Shown: in pieces, positions 1 through 7,517 of the stretch
Layout: every line of letters begins with the position of its first letter
How positions within the stretch are numbered: position 1 is the first letter of the stretch
Assembly (NCBI RefSeq): GCF_001667925.1
Contig: NZ_LZJR01000130.1
Location: 1-64,000, forward strand
Source of the DNA: Mycobacterium sp. E2479
Lineage (GTDB): Bacteria > Actinomycetota > Actinomycetes > Mycobacteriales > Mycobacteriaceae
DNA length: 64,000 bases
Direction of reading: 5' to 3'
The notes under the pieces: generated by a model
Databases searched by the model: none
What the model saw: the letters and a program-made list of their open reading frames with translations, nothing else
Told to the model about the DNA's origin: nothing
Made by a program: the position numbers and the translations under genes

Positions 1-938
1 GGCACCACACAGCTGCGGTCGCGATACTCGAGTGCGCGGCGCAGCCGCCGGTTGATCAGCCGGGTCGCCCGCCCGGCACCGATGACCTCGCCGTGGCGTT
101 CGAACCACACTTCACAGGTGGCATCACAGCTCAGGTAGCGGCGTTCGGCGTCGGACAGCAGCGCACCCAGATGCAGGGCCGCGGCGCGCTGCTGCACGTC
201 GAGGTGCACCACCACCGTGGTGTGCTGCCCGTGCGGGCGGCGGGTCGCCTCGGCGTCCCACCCGGCCTCCACCAAGCGCATGAACGCCTCGACGGTGCCC
301 GGCAACGGCGGCCGCTGACCCCAAGCGCGGTCGCCGTCGCCGTGCTCGCGCGTGAACTCAGCGATCAGCGCATCACGATGAGAGGCCAACGCCGCCTCGA
401 ACTTCGCCGCATCGGGTTGCGGAAGTCTGATCCGCCAACAGCTGCCCTCGTCGTCGGAGGACTTGGTGATCGAGGCCTGCGGTTCAAGCCCCTCGGGCCG
501 AGGCTCGGGGTCGGGTCGCGGTTCCAGCCTGACCGCGCTGCGCAGCTGGGTAACCGTCGCGACGCTGGCCAGCTGCGCGTAGTGCGCATCAGAACCCTGA
601 CCGGCACGCGCCGCGATCACCCCAACCTGATCCAGCGACAGCCGACCCTCCCGCATACCTTGGGCGCAGCGGGGAAACTCCTGCACCCGACGCGCGACGG
701 TGGTGATCGTGTGGGCATTGGCCGGCGAGCAGCCCGTCTTCCAGGCCACCAACGCCGGCACCGACCGCGCACCGGTAACACCACCGAGCTCGTCGCGATC
801 AATCTCGGCCACGATCTCCACGATGCGCCCATCAATCGCATTGCGCTGACCGCACAACTCCGCCAACTCCCCGAACAACACCTCAAGACGCTCGCTCGCG
901 GTCACCCCCACGGCGCCAGCGGATGCGGTCAACGACAT
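1..938 (-). CDS. DUF222/HNH endonuclease domain protein (13E12 repeat family), C-terminus cut by window edge
   Basis: A continuous minus-strand frame runs from an ATG at 938 (or an in-frame GTG at 944) to position 1 without a stop, about 312 residues. The translation has the DUF222 pattern of mycobacterial 13E12-family proteins: an N-terminal segment with GELAELCGQRNAIDGRIVE, a middle part with VARRVQEFPRCAQGMREG and LSLDQVGVIA, and near the edge CDATCEVWFERHGEVIGAG then RALEYRDRSCVVP, which normally leads into the HNH nuclease motif. That motif lies outside the window, so nuclease activity cannot be judged. These genes are multicopy and often tied to mobile or recombinogenic loci. It shares no operon with what follows. 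Confidence 0.85.
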   Translation of the reverse strand, partial: MSLTASAGAVGVTASERLEVLFGELAELCGQRNAIDGRIVEIVAEIDRDELGGVTGARSVPALVAWKTGCSPANAHTITTVARRVQEFPRCAQGMREGRLSLDQVGVIAARAGQGSDAHYAQLASVATVTQLRSAVRLEPRPDPEPRPEGLEPQASITKSSDDEGSCWRIRLPQPDAAKFEAALASHRDALIAEFTREHGDGDRAWGQRPPLPGTVEAFMRLVEAGWDAEATRRPHGQHTTVVVHLDVQQRAAALHLGALLSDAERRYLSCDATCEVWFERHGEVIGAGRATRLINRRLRRALEYRDRSCVV

Positions 939-1052
939 GACCACATCATCGCAACCACCACCGACAAAACCGGCCTCCCTCGATCCCGGGCCCATACGTG
1001 CTGTGCGCAGATCGAGCTTCAGACGCTGATATGCAAGGGTCGGCTGCCACCG

Positions 1053-1583
1053 CTATAAGGATTCCGGTCTCCACGACGGGTCGCGGCCAAGCCACGCCAG
1101 AAGCCTTGCCTGCGCATCGGTCTCGTCACCGACCGGGACGGGCGCACCGAACATCCCGGGCGCGGCCAGGGCCTGGGGGTCCGAGGGAAGGCCGGCGGAA
1201 AGCGCTTCACACCAAGCGGGGTCCAATCGATCGTCGGCGCCCACCGCGCGGGCGAGGTCCCAGGTATGCACCAGGACATCACGCGTCAGGTTCGGCATCA
1301 ACCGGTACTGATCTAGCTGTGTGGCTCCGCCGGATCCGAGAGCCTCCGTCAACGAGTCGTAGGTGAGTTGCCATCGCACCCCAGGATCGTCGCGTGGCCG
1401 GTCGGGCTTCAATCCCAAGGGACGCAATAGAAGAACGTCATGGAACCCGATCACGTGCTCGAGCACACCGCGGGCGTCCCATGCATCACACGGCGATGGA
1501 CGATCCCACTTGCCGTTCGCTGCGGCGACCGCCGCACCGAAGCGGAGGCACACCGTCAAGTGAAATTCGCCGACTTCATCCAT
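1053..1583 (-). CDS. DinB/mycothiol-dependent maleylpyruvate isomerase-like protein (TIGR03086-like)
   Basis: This 176-residue protein has the four-helix bundle pattern of the DinB/MDMPI family. The sequence DAWDARGVLEHVIGFHDVL near residue 35-53 carries the first metal-ligand histidines, and DVLVHTWDLARAVG near residue 105 carries the C-terminal histidine. Family members bind a divalent metal and some use mycothiol for isomerisation or transfer; the substrate here is unknown. The start ATG at 1583 overlaps the end of the MaoC gene by 8 bases, so it is the last gene of an operon starting at 5805. An actinomycete thiol-dependent enzyme would fit with detoxification or isomerisation of a pathway intermediate, but that is inference. 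Confidence 0.75.
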   Translation of the reverse strand: MDEVGEFHLTVCLRFGAAVAAANGKWDRPSPCDAWDARGVLEHVIGFHDVLLLRPLGLKPDRPRDDPGVRWQLTYDSLTEALGSGGATQLDQYRLMPNLTRDVLVHTWDLARAVGADDRLDPAWCEALSAGLPSDPQALAAPGMFGAPVPVGDETDAQARLLAWLGRDPSWRPESL

Positions 1584-2037
1584 CGCCGTCGCGTGGGGAT
1601 TCGGGCACCTGCAAGGTCAACTCGACCGGACAGCAGAGCGCACCATGCTGATTGGTCACCTGGATTTCGATGTCGACCAGGCAGCGCGGCGGGTCCACCG
1701 AGTCGTCTCGCCGCTTCGCGAGGGCACGGCCTCGGCCGATCATCGTGTCGCCGGCATACACGGACCCTGCGAGCCGCATGGACCGTCGCACCACCCGGGA
1801 GCGCGGGCCCGCCCAGTCCATCGCGACGCGGTCGGCGAATCCGGCCAGGTGCATCGTGTTCACGTAGATCGTCGGGTTGCCCTGAGCTTGAGCGTATTCC
1901 GGATCGAAATGGCCGGGAAAATAGTCCCACGTCGCTCCGGCATTCTCCACCACCCGTTGGTAGCTGATGTGGTCGATCTGCTCGGGCAGGTCGACGGGAA
2001 CGGTGATGTGATGCCAGTCCAGGCCGTCGCCGCTCAT
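1576..2037 (-). CDS. MaoC-like hotdog dehydratase, catalytic-half subunit
   Basis: This 153-residue single-hotdog protein resembles the C-terminal half of double-hotdog MaoC enoyl-CoA hydratases. WDYFPGHFDPEYA near residue 37-49 matches the hydratase-2 signature (Asp, then Pro-x-His four or five residues later), keeping a plausible Asp/His catalytic pair. It overlaps the preceding hotdog gene by 4 bases (ATGA, 2034-2037), and the two halves together would make one hydratase, as for the steroid-pathway ChsH1/ChsH2-type pairs known in actinobacteria. The likely reaction is hydration of a trans-2-enoyl-CoA formed after desaturation. Pairing is inferred from gene order and from the different halves represented. 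Confidence 0.8.
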   Translation of the reverse strand: MSGDGLDWHHITVPVDLPEQIDHISYQRVVENAGATWDYFPGHFDPEYAQAQGNPTIYVNTMHLAGFADRVAMDWAGPRSRVVRRSMRLAGSVYAGDTMIGRGRALAKRRDDSVDPPRCLVDIEIQVTNQHGALCCPVELTLQVPESPRDGDG

Positions 2038-2564
2038 GGGGACGCTCCGGGAGTGAACCGGAACAAGGTGTTGCGGCAGGTGGCCACCACGGTCCCGTCC
2101 TGGCGGCGGTACGTCTCCAGTGTCTCGACGAAATGGCCGATGCCCAGCCGTGTCCGCTTTTCGGGCGACACCGAAACCAGCTCGTCGACGACGGTCAGCA
2201 CGTCGCCTTCGACGATGGGATGGGGAAACTCAACTTCGTTGGCCGCGTTGATGAATGTGGTTCCGGGCAGCGGCACCCGCAGGGCGATCAGCGAAGCCGC
2301 CTTCCTACCTCCTGGCGTCCATGGCGGTGCAATCAGCCAGCCCATCAACAGCGCCGGCGGGGCCAGCAACCCGCCCCAGTGCAGCCGGGCGAAATCGGGA
2401 TCCCAATACGAGCGGTTGGGGTCGCGGACCATCGCGGCGAACAGCTGAATGCGTGCCGCGCTGACGGCGGTGGCGGCGGTGCGGGGTTCGCCTTTCGTTC
2501 CGACCATCCGCAGCGCATCGTCGTACGTGCCGAAGGCCAGTCGCTGACCGATATCCTGATCCAC
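2034..2564 (-). CDS. FAS1/MaoC-like dehydratase N-terminal-type subunit
   Basis: This 176-residue protein starts with GTG at 2564. It resembles the N-terminal MaoC dehydratase half that lacks catalytic residues but shapes the substrate pocket: FAAMVRDPNRSYWDPDFAR then WGGLLAPPALLMGWL at about residues 44-80, and an FINAANEVEFPHPIVEGD hotdog core. No Asp-x-x-Pro-x-His hydratase motif is visible, unlike its partner at 1576. The two genes overlap by ATGA, which suggests translational coupling and a 1:1 complex. The upstream NTF2-like gene ends only 13 bases before this start. Confidence 0.78.
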   Translation of the reverse strand: MDQDIGQRLAFGTYDDALRMVGTKGEPRTAATAVSAARIQLFAAMVRDPNRSYWDPDFARLHWGGLLAPPALLMGWLIAPPWTPGGRKAASLIALRVPLPGTTFINAANEVEFPHPIVEGDVLTVVDELVSVSPEKRTRLGIGHFVETLETYRRQDGTVVATCRNTLFRFTPGASP

Positions 2565-2577
2565 GTAAGGGTGCCGC

Positions 2578-3003
2578 TCACATGACGAGGGGGTGTCGAC
2601 TCGGGGCCGAATCCCATTGCAACGTGCGGGAAGTGTAATACCAGCCGCCCCGTTCGTAGATCAACAAGTCATGAAATACCCCGGTGGCCCGCAGCACGGT
2701 GTCGCCATACATGGCGGCGAAAAGCACGGCGACACAATGCTGCGTCGCATTGATACCGTCGACGCTGATCTCGTGATCGACGGTGACCAGTCGCTGGCCA
2801 TCACCACCGTCGAAGGCCGAGCGCAGGTCACTGAACAACTCACCGTCACGGGTGTAGCTGGCGCCGGTATGGCGGAAGGTGGCGATCCAGCCGTCGCGGT
2901 CGCCGTCCGAAAAAGCCCGATTGTGCCGGGCATTCAGATCGAGGATGTCAGCGCGTCCGGTGGCGCCATGGAGCATTTGCTGTTCCTGATAGGACATGGT
3001 CAT
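2578..3003 (-). CDS. NTF2-like (SnoaL/limonene-epoxide-hydrolase fold) protein
   Basis: This 141-residue protein has the cone-shaped alpha+beta NTF2-like fold pattern: an N-terminal helix region DILDLNARHNRAFSDGDRD, the WIATFRHTGASYTRDGE strand, and a C-terminal GVFHDLLIYERGGWYYTSRT beta-sheet. Such proteins act as small hydratases, isomerases or dioxygenase beta-subunit-like partners. The start is set at ATG 3003 because GAGAGG lies about 10 bases upstream; an earlier in-frame ATG at 3036 lacks a clear ribosome site. It lies in the Rieske-FadD-MaoC operon. A double-bond isomerase or ring-hydroxylating-oxygenase helper role is possible but not shown. Confidence 0.7.
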   Translation of the reverse strand: MTMSYQEQQMLHGATGRADILDLNARHNRAFSDGDRDGWIATFRHTGASYTRDGELFSDLRSAFDGGDGQRLVTVDHEISVDGINATQHCVAVLFAAMYGDTVLRATGVFHDLLIYERGGWYYTSRTLQWDSAPSRHPLVM

Positions 3004-3091
3004 CGCTTTCCAGCCTCTCTCGGAAATGACTGCCAACGCTGGGCTGACGGAAACATTAAGGCAACTTACCGACTATTAGCTGACATCTAAC

Positions 3092-4699
3092 CTAACGGCT
3101 AACGATATACCCCCTGCTCTCACGATCCCACGCTCCCGGATTGACGCCCCTTTCGCGCAACAAGTCTTTACGTATCCGGCCAATCACATTCTTTGGGAGC
3201 TCGCTGACGATCTCCACAAATCGCGGCACGCAGAAGTAGGGCATGCGCGCCGCGCAGAAGTCGAGCAACTCCGCGAAATCCACTGTGGCATCGGGTCGTA
3301 ACGTGATGACGACCAGGACGTCATCCTCTCCCAACTCGCTGGGTACGCCGACGGCGGCGGCCTCCGCCACCGCGGGATGCCGCATGACAACGCTCTCCAC
3401 TTCGACCGAAGAGATGTTTTCGCCCCGGCGGCGCAGCGCGTCCTTGATTCGGTCGACATATGTCAGATTCCGATCGCAATCGAGCCGCCCGAGATCGCCG
3501 GTGCGAAACCATTCCGGATGCGGCTTTATCCGCGAATCCGTGTCGACGTAACCTTCGCTCATCACGTGGGGATACCGTGGCCGACAGGCGATCTCACCCA
3601 CGGTGTCGGTGGGCAACGAATTTCCTTGCTCGTCGAGGATCCGCACATCGAAATCGGGATTGGGCTGTCCCGAGGTTCCGGGGACCCCGGTGTCGGCAAG
3701 GGCCTTGACCGCGATCGGAAACGCCTCGGTGAGCCCGTACATCGTGACGATGCGGCAGCCGTAACGCTTTTCGATGTCCCGGTAAGAGTTCGCGTCGATC
3801 GGCGCGGCGGAGATGAACCGCAGGGGCAGCCGTGCGTCGCCGGGATCCGCGGGAAGAGTCTGCAGCATCGAAACCATCGCCCCAGCGCCGGCGAATCCGA
3901 TGGCGCCGTGGTCGCGTATGTCGTCCCAAACCTCGCCCGGGTGAAAAGCCCCGGCCAGCACCGTCGTCGCGCCTACCAGCATGGGCGCCAATATGCTGGG
4001 CGCCGCGCTGAGGTGGAATAGCGGCATCGCCGTCCACAGCACCTCGCCCGCGCGAAATTCCCAGGCCGACGCGACGGTTGCGGCCACCGAAAACAGGTAT
4101 TGCCAGGTTGTGGCAACCGCTTTGGAAGGTCCGGTGGTGCCCGACGTGTAGAACAAACAACCGATTTCCTCCGGCTGGGCGGGGCTGTCGGCGCGTGCAT
4201 CGTCGGTCGCCCGACTCAGCATCGCCGTCAGTGAAGCATCCCGCACCACAATGCTTGTCAGGGTCTCCACCGCGTCGGCGACCTCGACGGCGCGCGGGCG
4301 GCGTTCGAGGTCGGTCAACACCACCTTGGCCTGTGATAGCCGCAGCGCGTGCAGCAGGAAGTCGCCCTTGTTCGCGGCATTTACCGCCGCGCTCACCGCC
4401 CCGATCCGCGCAGCGCCTAACCAGAAGTAGACCCACTCCGGGCACGTGCCGGTGAACAACGCGATGCGGTCACCTCTCCCGACACCCAAGTCCGTCAACA
4501 GATTTGCCGCCGCGCAGGACCGCTGGCGCATCTGCTCAAAGGTGACGTCCACACCGGCGATCGACATCATCACCCGATCGGGGTACTGCTGCGCGCGGCG
4601 ATCGAGCACGGCCGGCACGGTGAAACGATCGACGCCGAAATCGGAGGGCTGCGCGGGCCCGCTGCGGTCAGCGCACATCAGAAGTTCGGCTCTGATCAA
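3092..4699 (-). CDS. AMP-forming acyl-CoA synthetase (FadD/CaiC-like)
   Basis: This 535-residue ANL-superfamily ligase activates a carboxylic acid through an acyl-adenylate to the CoA thioester. The P-loop FYTSGTTGPSKAVATT is near residue 185, followed by the TMYGLTEAFPI A5 motif, RTGDLGRLDCDRN and the hinge YVDRIKDALRRRGENISS. At the C-terminus, where ligases normally have a catalytic lysine (P-x-x-x-x-G-K), this protein reads PKNVIGRIRKDLL, so Arg stands in place of Lys; a nearby Lys may substitute. It overlaps the Rieske gene by ATGA (4696-4699). A 90-base gap to the NTF2 gene, with repeated GTTAG words on the minus strand, may hold an internal promoter. Confidence 0.9.
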   Translation of the reverse strand: MIRAELLMCADRSGPAQPSDFGVDRFTVPAVLDRRAQQYPDRVMMSIAGVDVTFEQMRQRSCAAANLLTDLGVGRGDRIALFTGTCPEWVYFWLGAARIGAVSAAVNAANKGDFLLHALRLSQAKVVLTDLERRPRAVEVADAVETLTSIVVRDASLTAMLSRATDDARADSPAQPEEIGCLFYTSGTTGPSKAVATTWQYLFSVAATVASAWEFRAGEVLWTAMPLFHLSAAPSILAPMLVGATTVLAGAFHPGEVWDDIRDHGAIGFAGAGAMVSMLQTLPADPGDARLPLRFISAAPIDANSYRDIEKRYGCRIVTMYGLTEAFPIAVKALADTGVPGTSGQPNPDFDVRILDEQGNSLPTDTVGEIACRPRYPHVMSEGYVDTDSRIKPHPEWFRTGDLGRLDCDRNLTYVDRIKDALRRRGENISSVEVESVVMRHPAVAEAAAVGVPSELGEDDVLVVITLRPDATVDFAELLDFCAARMPYFCVPRFVEIVSELPKNVIGRIRKDLLRERGVNPGAWDRESRGYIVSR

Positions 4700-5805
4700 G
4701 CTTTGGCGGCCGCGGGGTCGGGCTCGCCGTTGGCGCTATAACCGAAGTCGGAGGGTGACGGCTTTGCACCGGGGTAGAACCGGTGCGCCCAGCGGCGCAG
4801 GGCCGCGTAGTCGTGTGCCTCTTCGGGAGCCAGATTCGGCTTCTCCAGGTACTTCATGTTCTCCCAGGTGAAAAAGTCTTGCTTGATGACCTCTTGTTGC
4901 AGGGCAAGGAACCGCGCGGCCCGCCCCGTGGGCACGTCCCCACCGTCGCCGGGTTCACGCACGGACGCCTGGGTGTAGAAGTAGTCGGTGTAATCCTCGT
5001 CGACCGGCGTCTGGCCGGTGACCTGCACGGTGGCCACCAGTTCGCTGGGAAAGCGCACCACGCCCAGGCCCAACGAGTAATTGTCGTAGATGATCTTGGC
5101 GTCGACCGGACCGTTCGGGGTCAGCCACGTCTGCGCGCGTCCACCACCGAAGTGGGCGTTGACGGTGGCATGCAGGTGATAGCCGGACACCTCGAACGAC
5201 GCCGTGGTGGCCGGATTCGCGGCCTTGTGCACGTACTGAACGTGGTAGGGGTCGGCCGCATTCTCGATGATCATCTGCGGATGCACCTTGACCCGGTTGA
5301 GCATCTGGGTGTGCGGGTGCAGCGGGTAGTACTCGTTGGTTTCCAGTTCCGGCAGCACCGGCGGCTGCCAGTACGGCGCCCGGCCGTGCCGCTCGTGCCA
5401 GGCCAGGATGAAGCCGTACCACTCCATGCTCGGATAAGTCCGGATGCGGACGTTGTTCTTGCAGCCGATCTTGCTGTAGGGAATCAGCGCGTTGGTGCCA
5501 TCGCCGCGCCACTGCCAGCCGTGCCATGGGCAAACGATGTTTTCGCCTTCCACGCTGCCGCCGACCCCGAGGTTCGCGCCGAGGTGCTGGCAGTAGGCAT
5601 CCATCACGTGGACCTGGCCCGACTCGGTGCGGAACAGCACTAACTCCTCACCGAAGTAGTGCGCGCGCCTGACCTGGCCGGGAGCCAGGTCGGTGCCGAA
5701 GGCGACGATGAACCAGCCCGTCGGGAAGCGGTACGTCGACAGCGCGATGCCGGCCTGACCGAACTCGCGTTCTGACGGATCAGATTCTGGAATCGTATTC
5801 GCCAC
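4696..5805 (-). CDS. Rieske non-heme iron oxygenase, KshA-like
   Basis: The product has 369 residues from GTG 5805, chosen because AACGGAG lies 5 bases upstream. The N-terminal Rieske domain has YCQHLGANLG and CPWHGWQW, giving Cys72/His74 and Cys92/His95 for the [2Fe-2S] cluster. The catalytic domain has ENAADPYHVQYVHKAAN near residues 181-196 with the two histidines of the mononuclear iron site. Length and architecture match 3-ketosteroid 9-alpha-hydroxylase oxygenase (KshA) and related hydroxylases of polycyclic or terpenoid acids. No reductase (KshB-like) is in the window. It is first in the operon ending at 1053 and divergent from the P450 at 5959. Confidence 0.88.
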   Translation of the reverse strand: MANTIPESDPSEREFGQAGIALSTYRFPTGWFIVAFGTDLAPGQVRRAHYFGEELVLFRTESGQVHVMDAYCQHLGANLGVGGSVEGENIVCPWHGWQWRGDGTNALIPYSKIGCKNNVRIRTYPSMEWYGFILAWHERHGRAPYWQPPVLPELETNEYYPLHPHTQMLNRVKVHPQMIIENAADPYHVQYVHKAANPATTASFEVSGYHLHATVNAHFGGGRAQTWLTPNGPVDAKIIYDNYSLGLGVVRFPSELVATVQVTGQTPVDEDYTDYFYTQASVREPGDGGDVPTGRAARFLALQQEVIKQDFFTWENMKYLEKPNLAPEEAHDYAALRRWAHRFYPGAKPSPSDFGYSANGEPDPAAAKA

Positions 5806-5875
5806 GAGAACTCCGTTTCCCACGCGGCCGGGCGCATTTGGGCCGCTCTTACCTCACCGCGTTTCGACGACTAAA

Positions 5876-5897
5876 GTCTATTTTTACTATTTTAGAC
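5876..5897. promoter_or_regulatory. AT-rich inverted repeat in divergent Rieske/P450 promoter
   Basis: GTCTA, 12 bases, then TAGAC form an inverted repeat around TTTTTACTATTT, between the start of the Rieske gene (5805) and the P450 (5959). In this GC-rich DNA so AT-rich a stretch is likely a promoter plus operator. The word TTTACTATnTTAGA recurs at 12478-12492. The binding protein is unknown. Confidence 0.5.
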
Positions 5898-5958
5898 ATT
5901 GAACGTCAACGCGGCGCCGGCCGGTCGTCGCGTGTCGCCTGAGCCAATGGGGGTTCGC

Positions 5959-7197
5959 ATGACGGCCGCTGCGGTGGACCTTTCCGATTTCACGTTGTGG
6001 CGTAACGGTTTTCCCGACGAGCTATTCGCCGAGCTGCGGCGCACCAGGCCGCTCTTTCGGCACGACCTGACACCGGGTGTCGCCGACACGGTCCAGCGTC
6101 AATTCTGGGTCGCCACCAAACACCGGCATGCGGTTCGCCTGCACCGCGACGCCGAGTCGTTCACCGCCGCCGACGGCCCGCTCATTCAGCCGGTCGCCAT
6201 GTTCTCGTCGTTCCCGACCATCATCACGTTGGACCCGCCGGAGCTGAACAAGCGCCGCAAATTGATCTCCAACGCCTTCAACCCTCGTGCGATCGCCAAG
6301 CTGGAGAACGGTATCCGGGCGCGTGCGGCGCGGATGATCGACGGCCTGCTCGCGCACGGCGGTGGAGACTGGATCGAGGACGTCGCCGATGCGTTACCGA
6401 TGTCGGTCATCGGCGACATCATCGGCGTCCCGGAGGAGGACCGGCCCCGAATATTCGACATCTTCGACCGCATCCTCAAGGCGCTCGCGCCCGAGGCGCA
6501 ACCGAGCGGGCAGGTGGAACTCGAGCTCTTTGGCTCGGTCTTCGAATACGCGATGGAGCTCACCGCCGAAAAACGGCGCAATCCCACAGACGACATCTGG
6601 AGCACGCTGGCGTCCGCGGTGATCACCGGCGACGACGGCGAGCAGTTCAGCCTGCCCGAAAACGAACTCGAGTTCTTCTTCTTCGTGCTGGCGTTTGCCG
6701 GCAGCGACACCACCAAGAACGCACTGGCCATCGGGTTGCAGGCGTTCGTCGCCAATCCCGAGCAGATGCGGCGGTATCGGGAGCGGGAGGATCTGCGGGC
6801 CGGCGCGGTCGAGGAGGTGTTGCGCTGGGCGTCACCGGTGGCGTACTGGACGCGCACCGCAAAGGTTGACGTCGAGATGGACGGTCAGCACATCGCCAAG
6901 GGCGAACGCGTGGTGTCGACCCTTCGTTCGGCCAACCGCGACGAGGAGGTCTTCGAGTCCCCGTTCACCTTCGACATCGGCCGACAGCCCAACCCGCACG
7001 TGGCATTCGGCGGCGGCGGGCCGCACCACTGCCTGGGCGCGATGCTGGCCAGGGCGGAACTCCGTGCGGTGCTCGACGAACTGTTGCTGCGCTGCGACGA
7101 CATCGAAATCGGTCCGGCGAAGGTGGCGCATCCGAACCTGGCCACCAATATGTCGATCTACGACGAGATGGCCATAAAGCTGACCGAACGGCGCTGA
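5959..7197 (+). CDS. Cytochrome P450
   Basis: This 412-residue soluble bacterial-type P450 has the I-helix oxygen-binding motif FAGSDTTKNA, the K-helix Glu-x-x-Arg in EEVLRWASPV, and the heme loop FGGGGPHHCLG with the thiolate cysteine near residue 358. Start ATG 5959 is chosen because GGGGG precedes it by 5 bases; ATG 5947 is an alternative. The FGGGGPHxCLG loop is similar to sterol- and terpenoid-oxidising CYPs, but the substrate is not deducible. It is transcribed divergently from the Rieske operon and converges on a ferredoxin gene (7308-7499) that may be its electron donor. Confidence 0.93.
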   Translation: MTAAAVDLSDFTLWRNGFPDELFAELRRTRPLFRHDLTPGVADTVQRQFWVATKHRHAVRLHRDAESFTAADGPLIQPVAMFSSFPTIITLDPPELNKRRKLISNAFNPRAIAKLENGIRARAARMIDGLLAHGGGDWIEDVADALPMSVIGDIIGVPEEDRPRIFDIFDRILKALAPEAQPSGQVELELFGSVFEYAMELTAEKRRNPTDDIWSTLASAVITGDDGEQFSLPENELEFFFFVLAFAGSDTTKNALAIGLQAFVANPEQMRRYREREDLRAGAVEEVLRWASPVAYWTRTAKVDVEMDGQHIAKGERVVSTLRSANRDEEVFESPFTFDIGRQPNPHVAFGGGGPHHCLGAMLARAELRAVLDELLLRCDDIEIGPAKVAHPNLATNMSIYDEMAIKLTERR

Positions 7198-7234
7198 GGC
7201 CGCGGCATGAAACGAACAAATACGTGGCTCGCGT

Positions 7235-7260
7235 GCGCGCTAGCGCCGGAGCTAGCGCGC
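7235..7260. terminator. Perfect hairpin between convergent P450 and ferredoxin
   Basis: GCGCGCTAGC, loop GCCGGA, GCTAGCGCGC form a perfect 10-bp stem. It lies 38 bases after the P450 stop and 48 bases before the end of the convergent ferredoxin gene. No U-tract follows on either strand, as is common for mycobacterial terminators, so a bidirectional terminator is likely but not certain. Confidence 0.6.
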
Positions 7261-7307
7261 GTAAAACTCACCTAGTGGTGCGCAAGCAAGCGGCGCCCCG
7301 GCAGTAT

Positions 7308-7499
7308 TCAATCCTGCAACCGCAATGCGGCCTTGGGACATTGGTCCACCGCGGCGCGCACATCGATTTCCAGACGCGGCGGCACTGGGCCGTCCGCGAT
7401 CTGCACCACGTCGGCGTCGCCCAGCTCGAATACCTCCGGCGCAAGCGATTCACAGAAGCCGTTGGCTTCGCACAAGTTCTCGTCGACCGTTACACGCAT
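7308..7499 (-). CDS. 3Fe-4S ferredoxin
   Basis: This 63-residue acidic ferredoxin has Cys10-E-A-N-G-F-Cys16 and a C-terminal Cys-Pro (DQCPKAAL, Cys about 54). This is the C-x5-C...CP pattern of mycobacterial P450 redox partners, in which the central Cys of the 4Fe-4S motif is replaced (here by Asn13), leaving a 3Fe-4S cluster. GGAGGG precedes the ATG by about 8 bases. It lies 18 bases downstream of the CoA-transferase gene on the same strand and faces the P450 at 5959, a plausible partner together with the other P450s of the window. Confidence 0.88.
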   Translation of the reverse strand: MRVTVDENLCEANGFCESLAPEVFELGDADVVQIADGPVPPRLEIDVRAAVDQCPKAALRLQD

Positions 7500-7517
7500 C
7501 GATTACCCTCCACTTCT

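Noticed and set aside
1..938. Mobile-element end at the DUF222 gene
   Set aside because: DUF222/HNH genes can mark mobile loci, but no transposase, terminal repeats or target duplication is visible.
93..1058. Long plus-strand open frame of 321 codons
   Set aside because: It lies opposite the DUF222/HNH frame, is Arg/His-rich without family features, and has no ribosome site.
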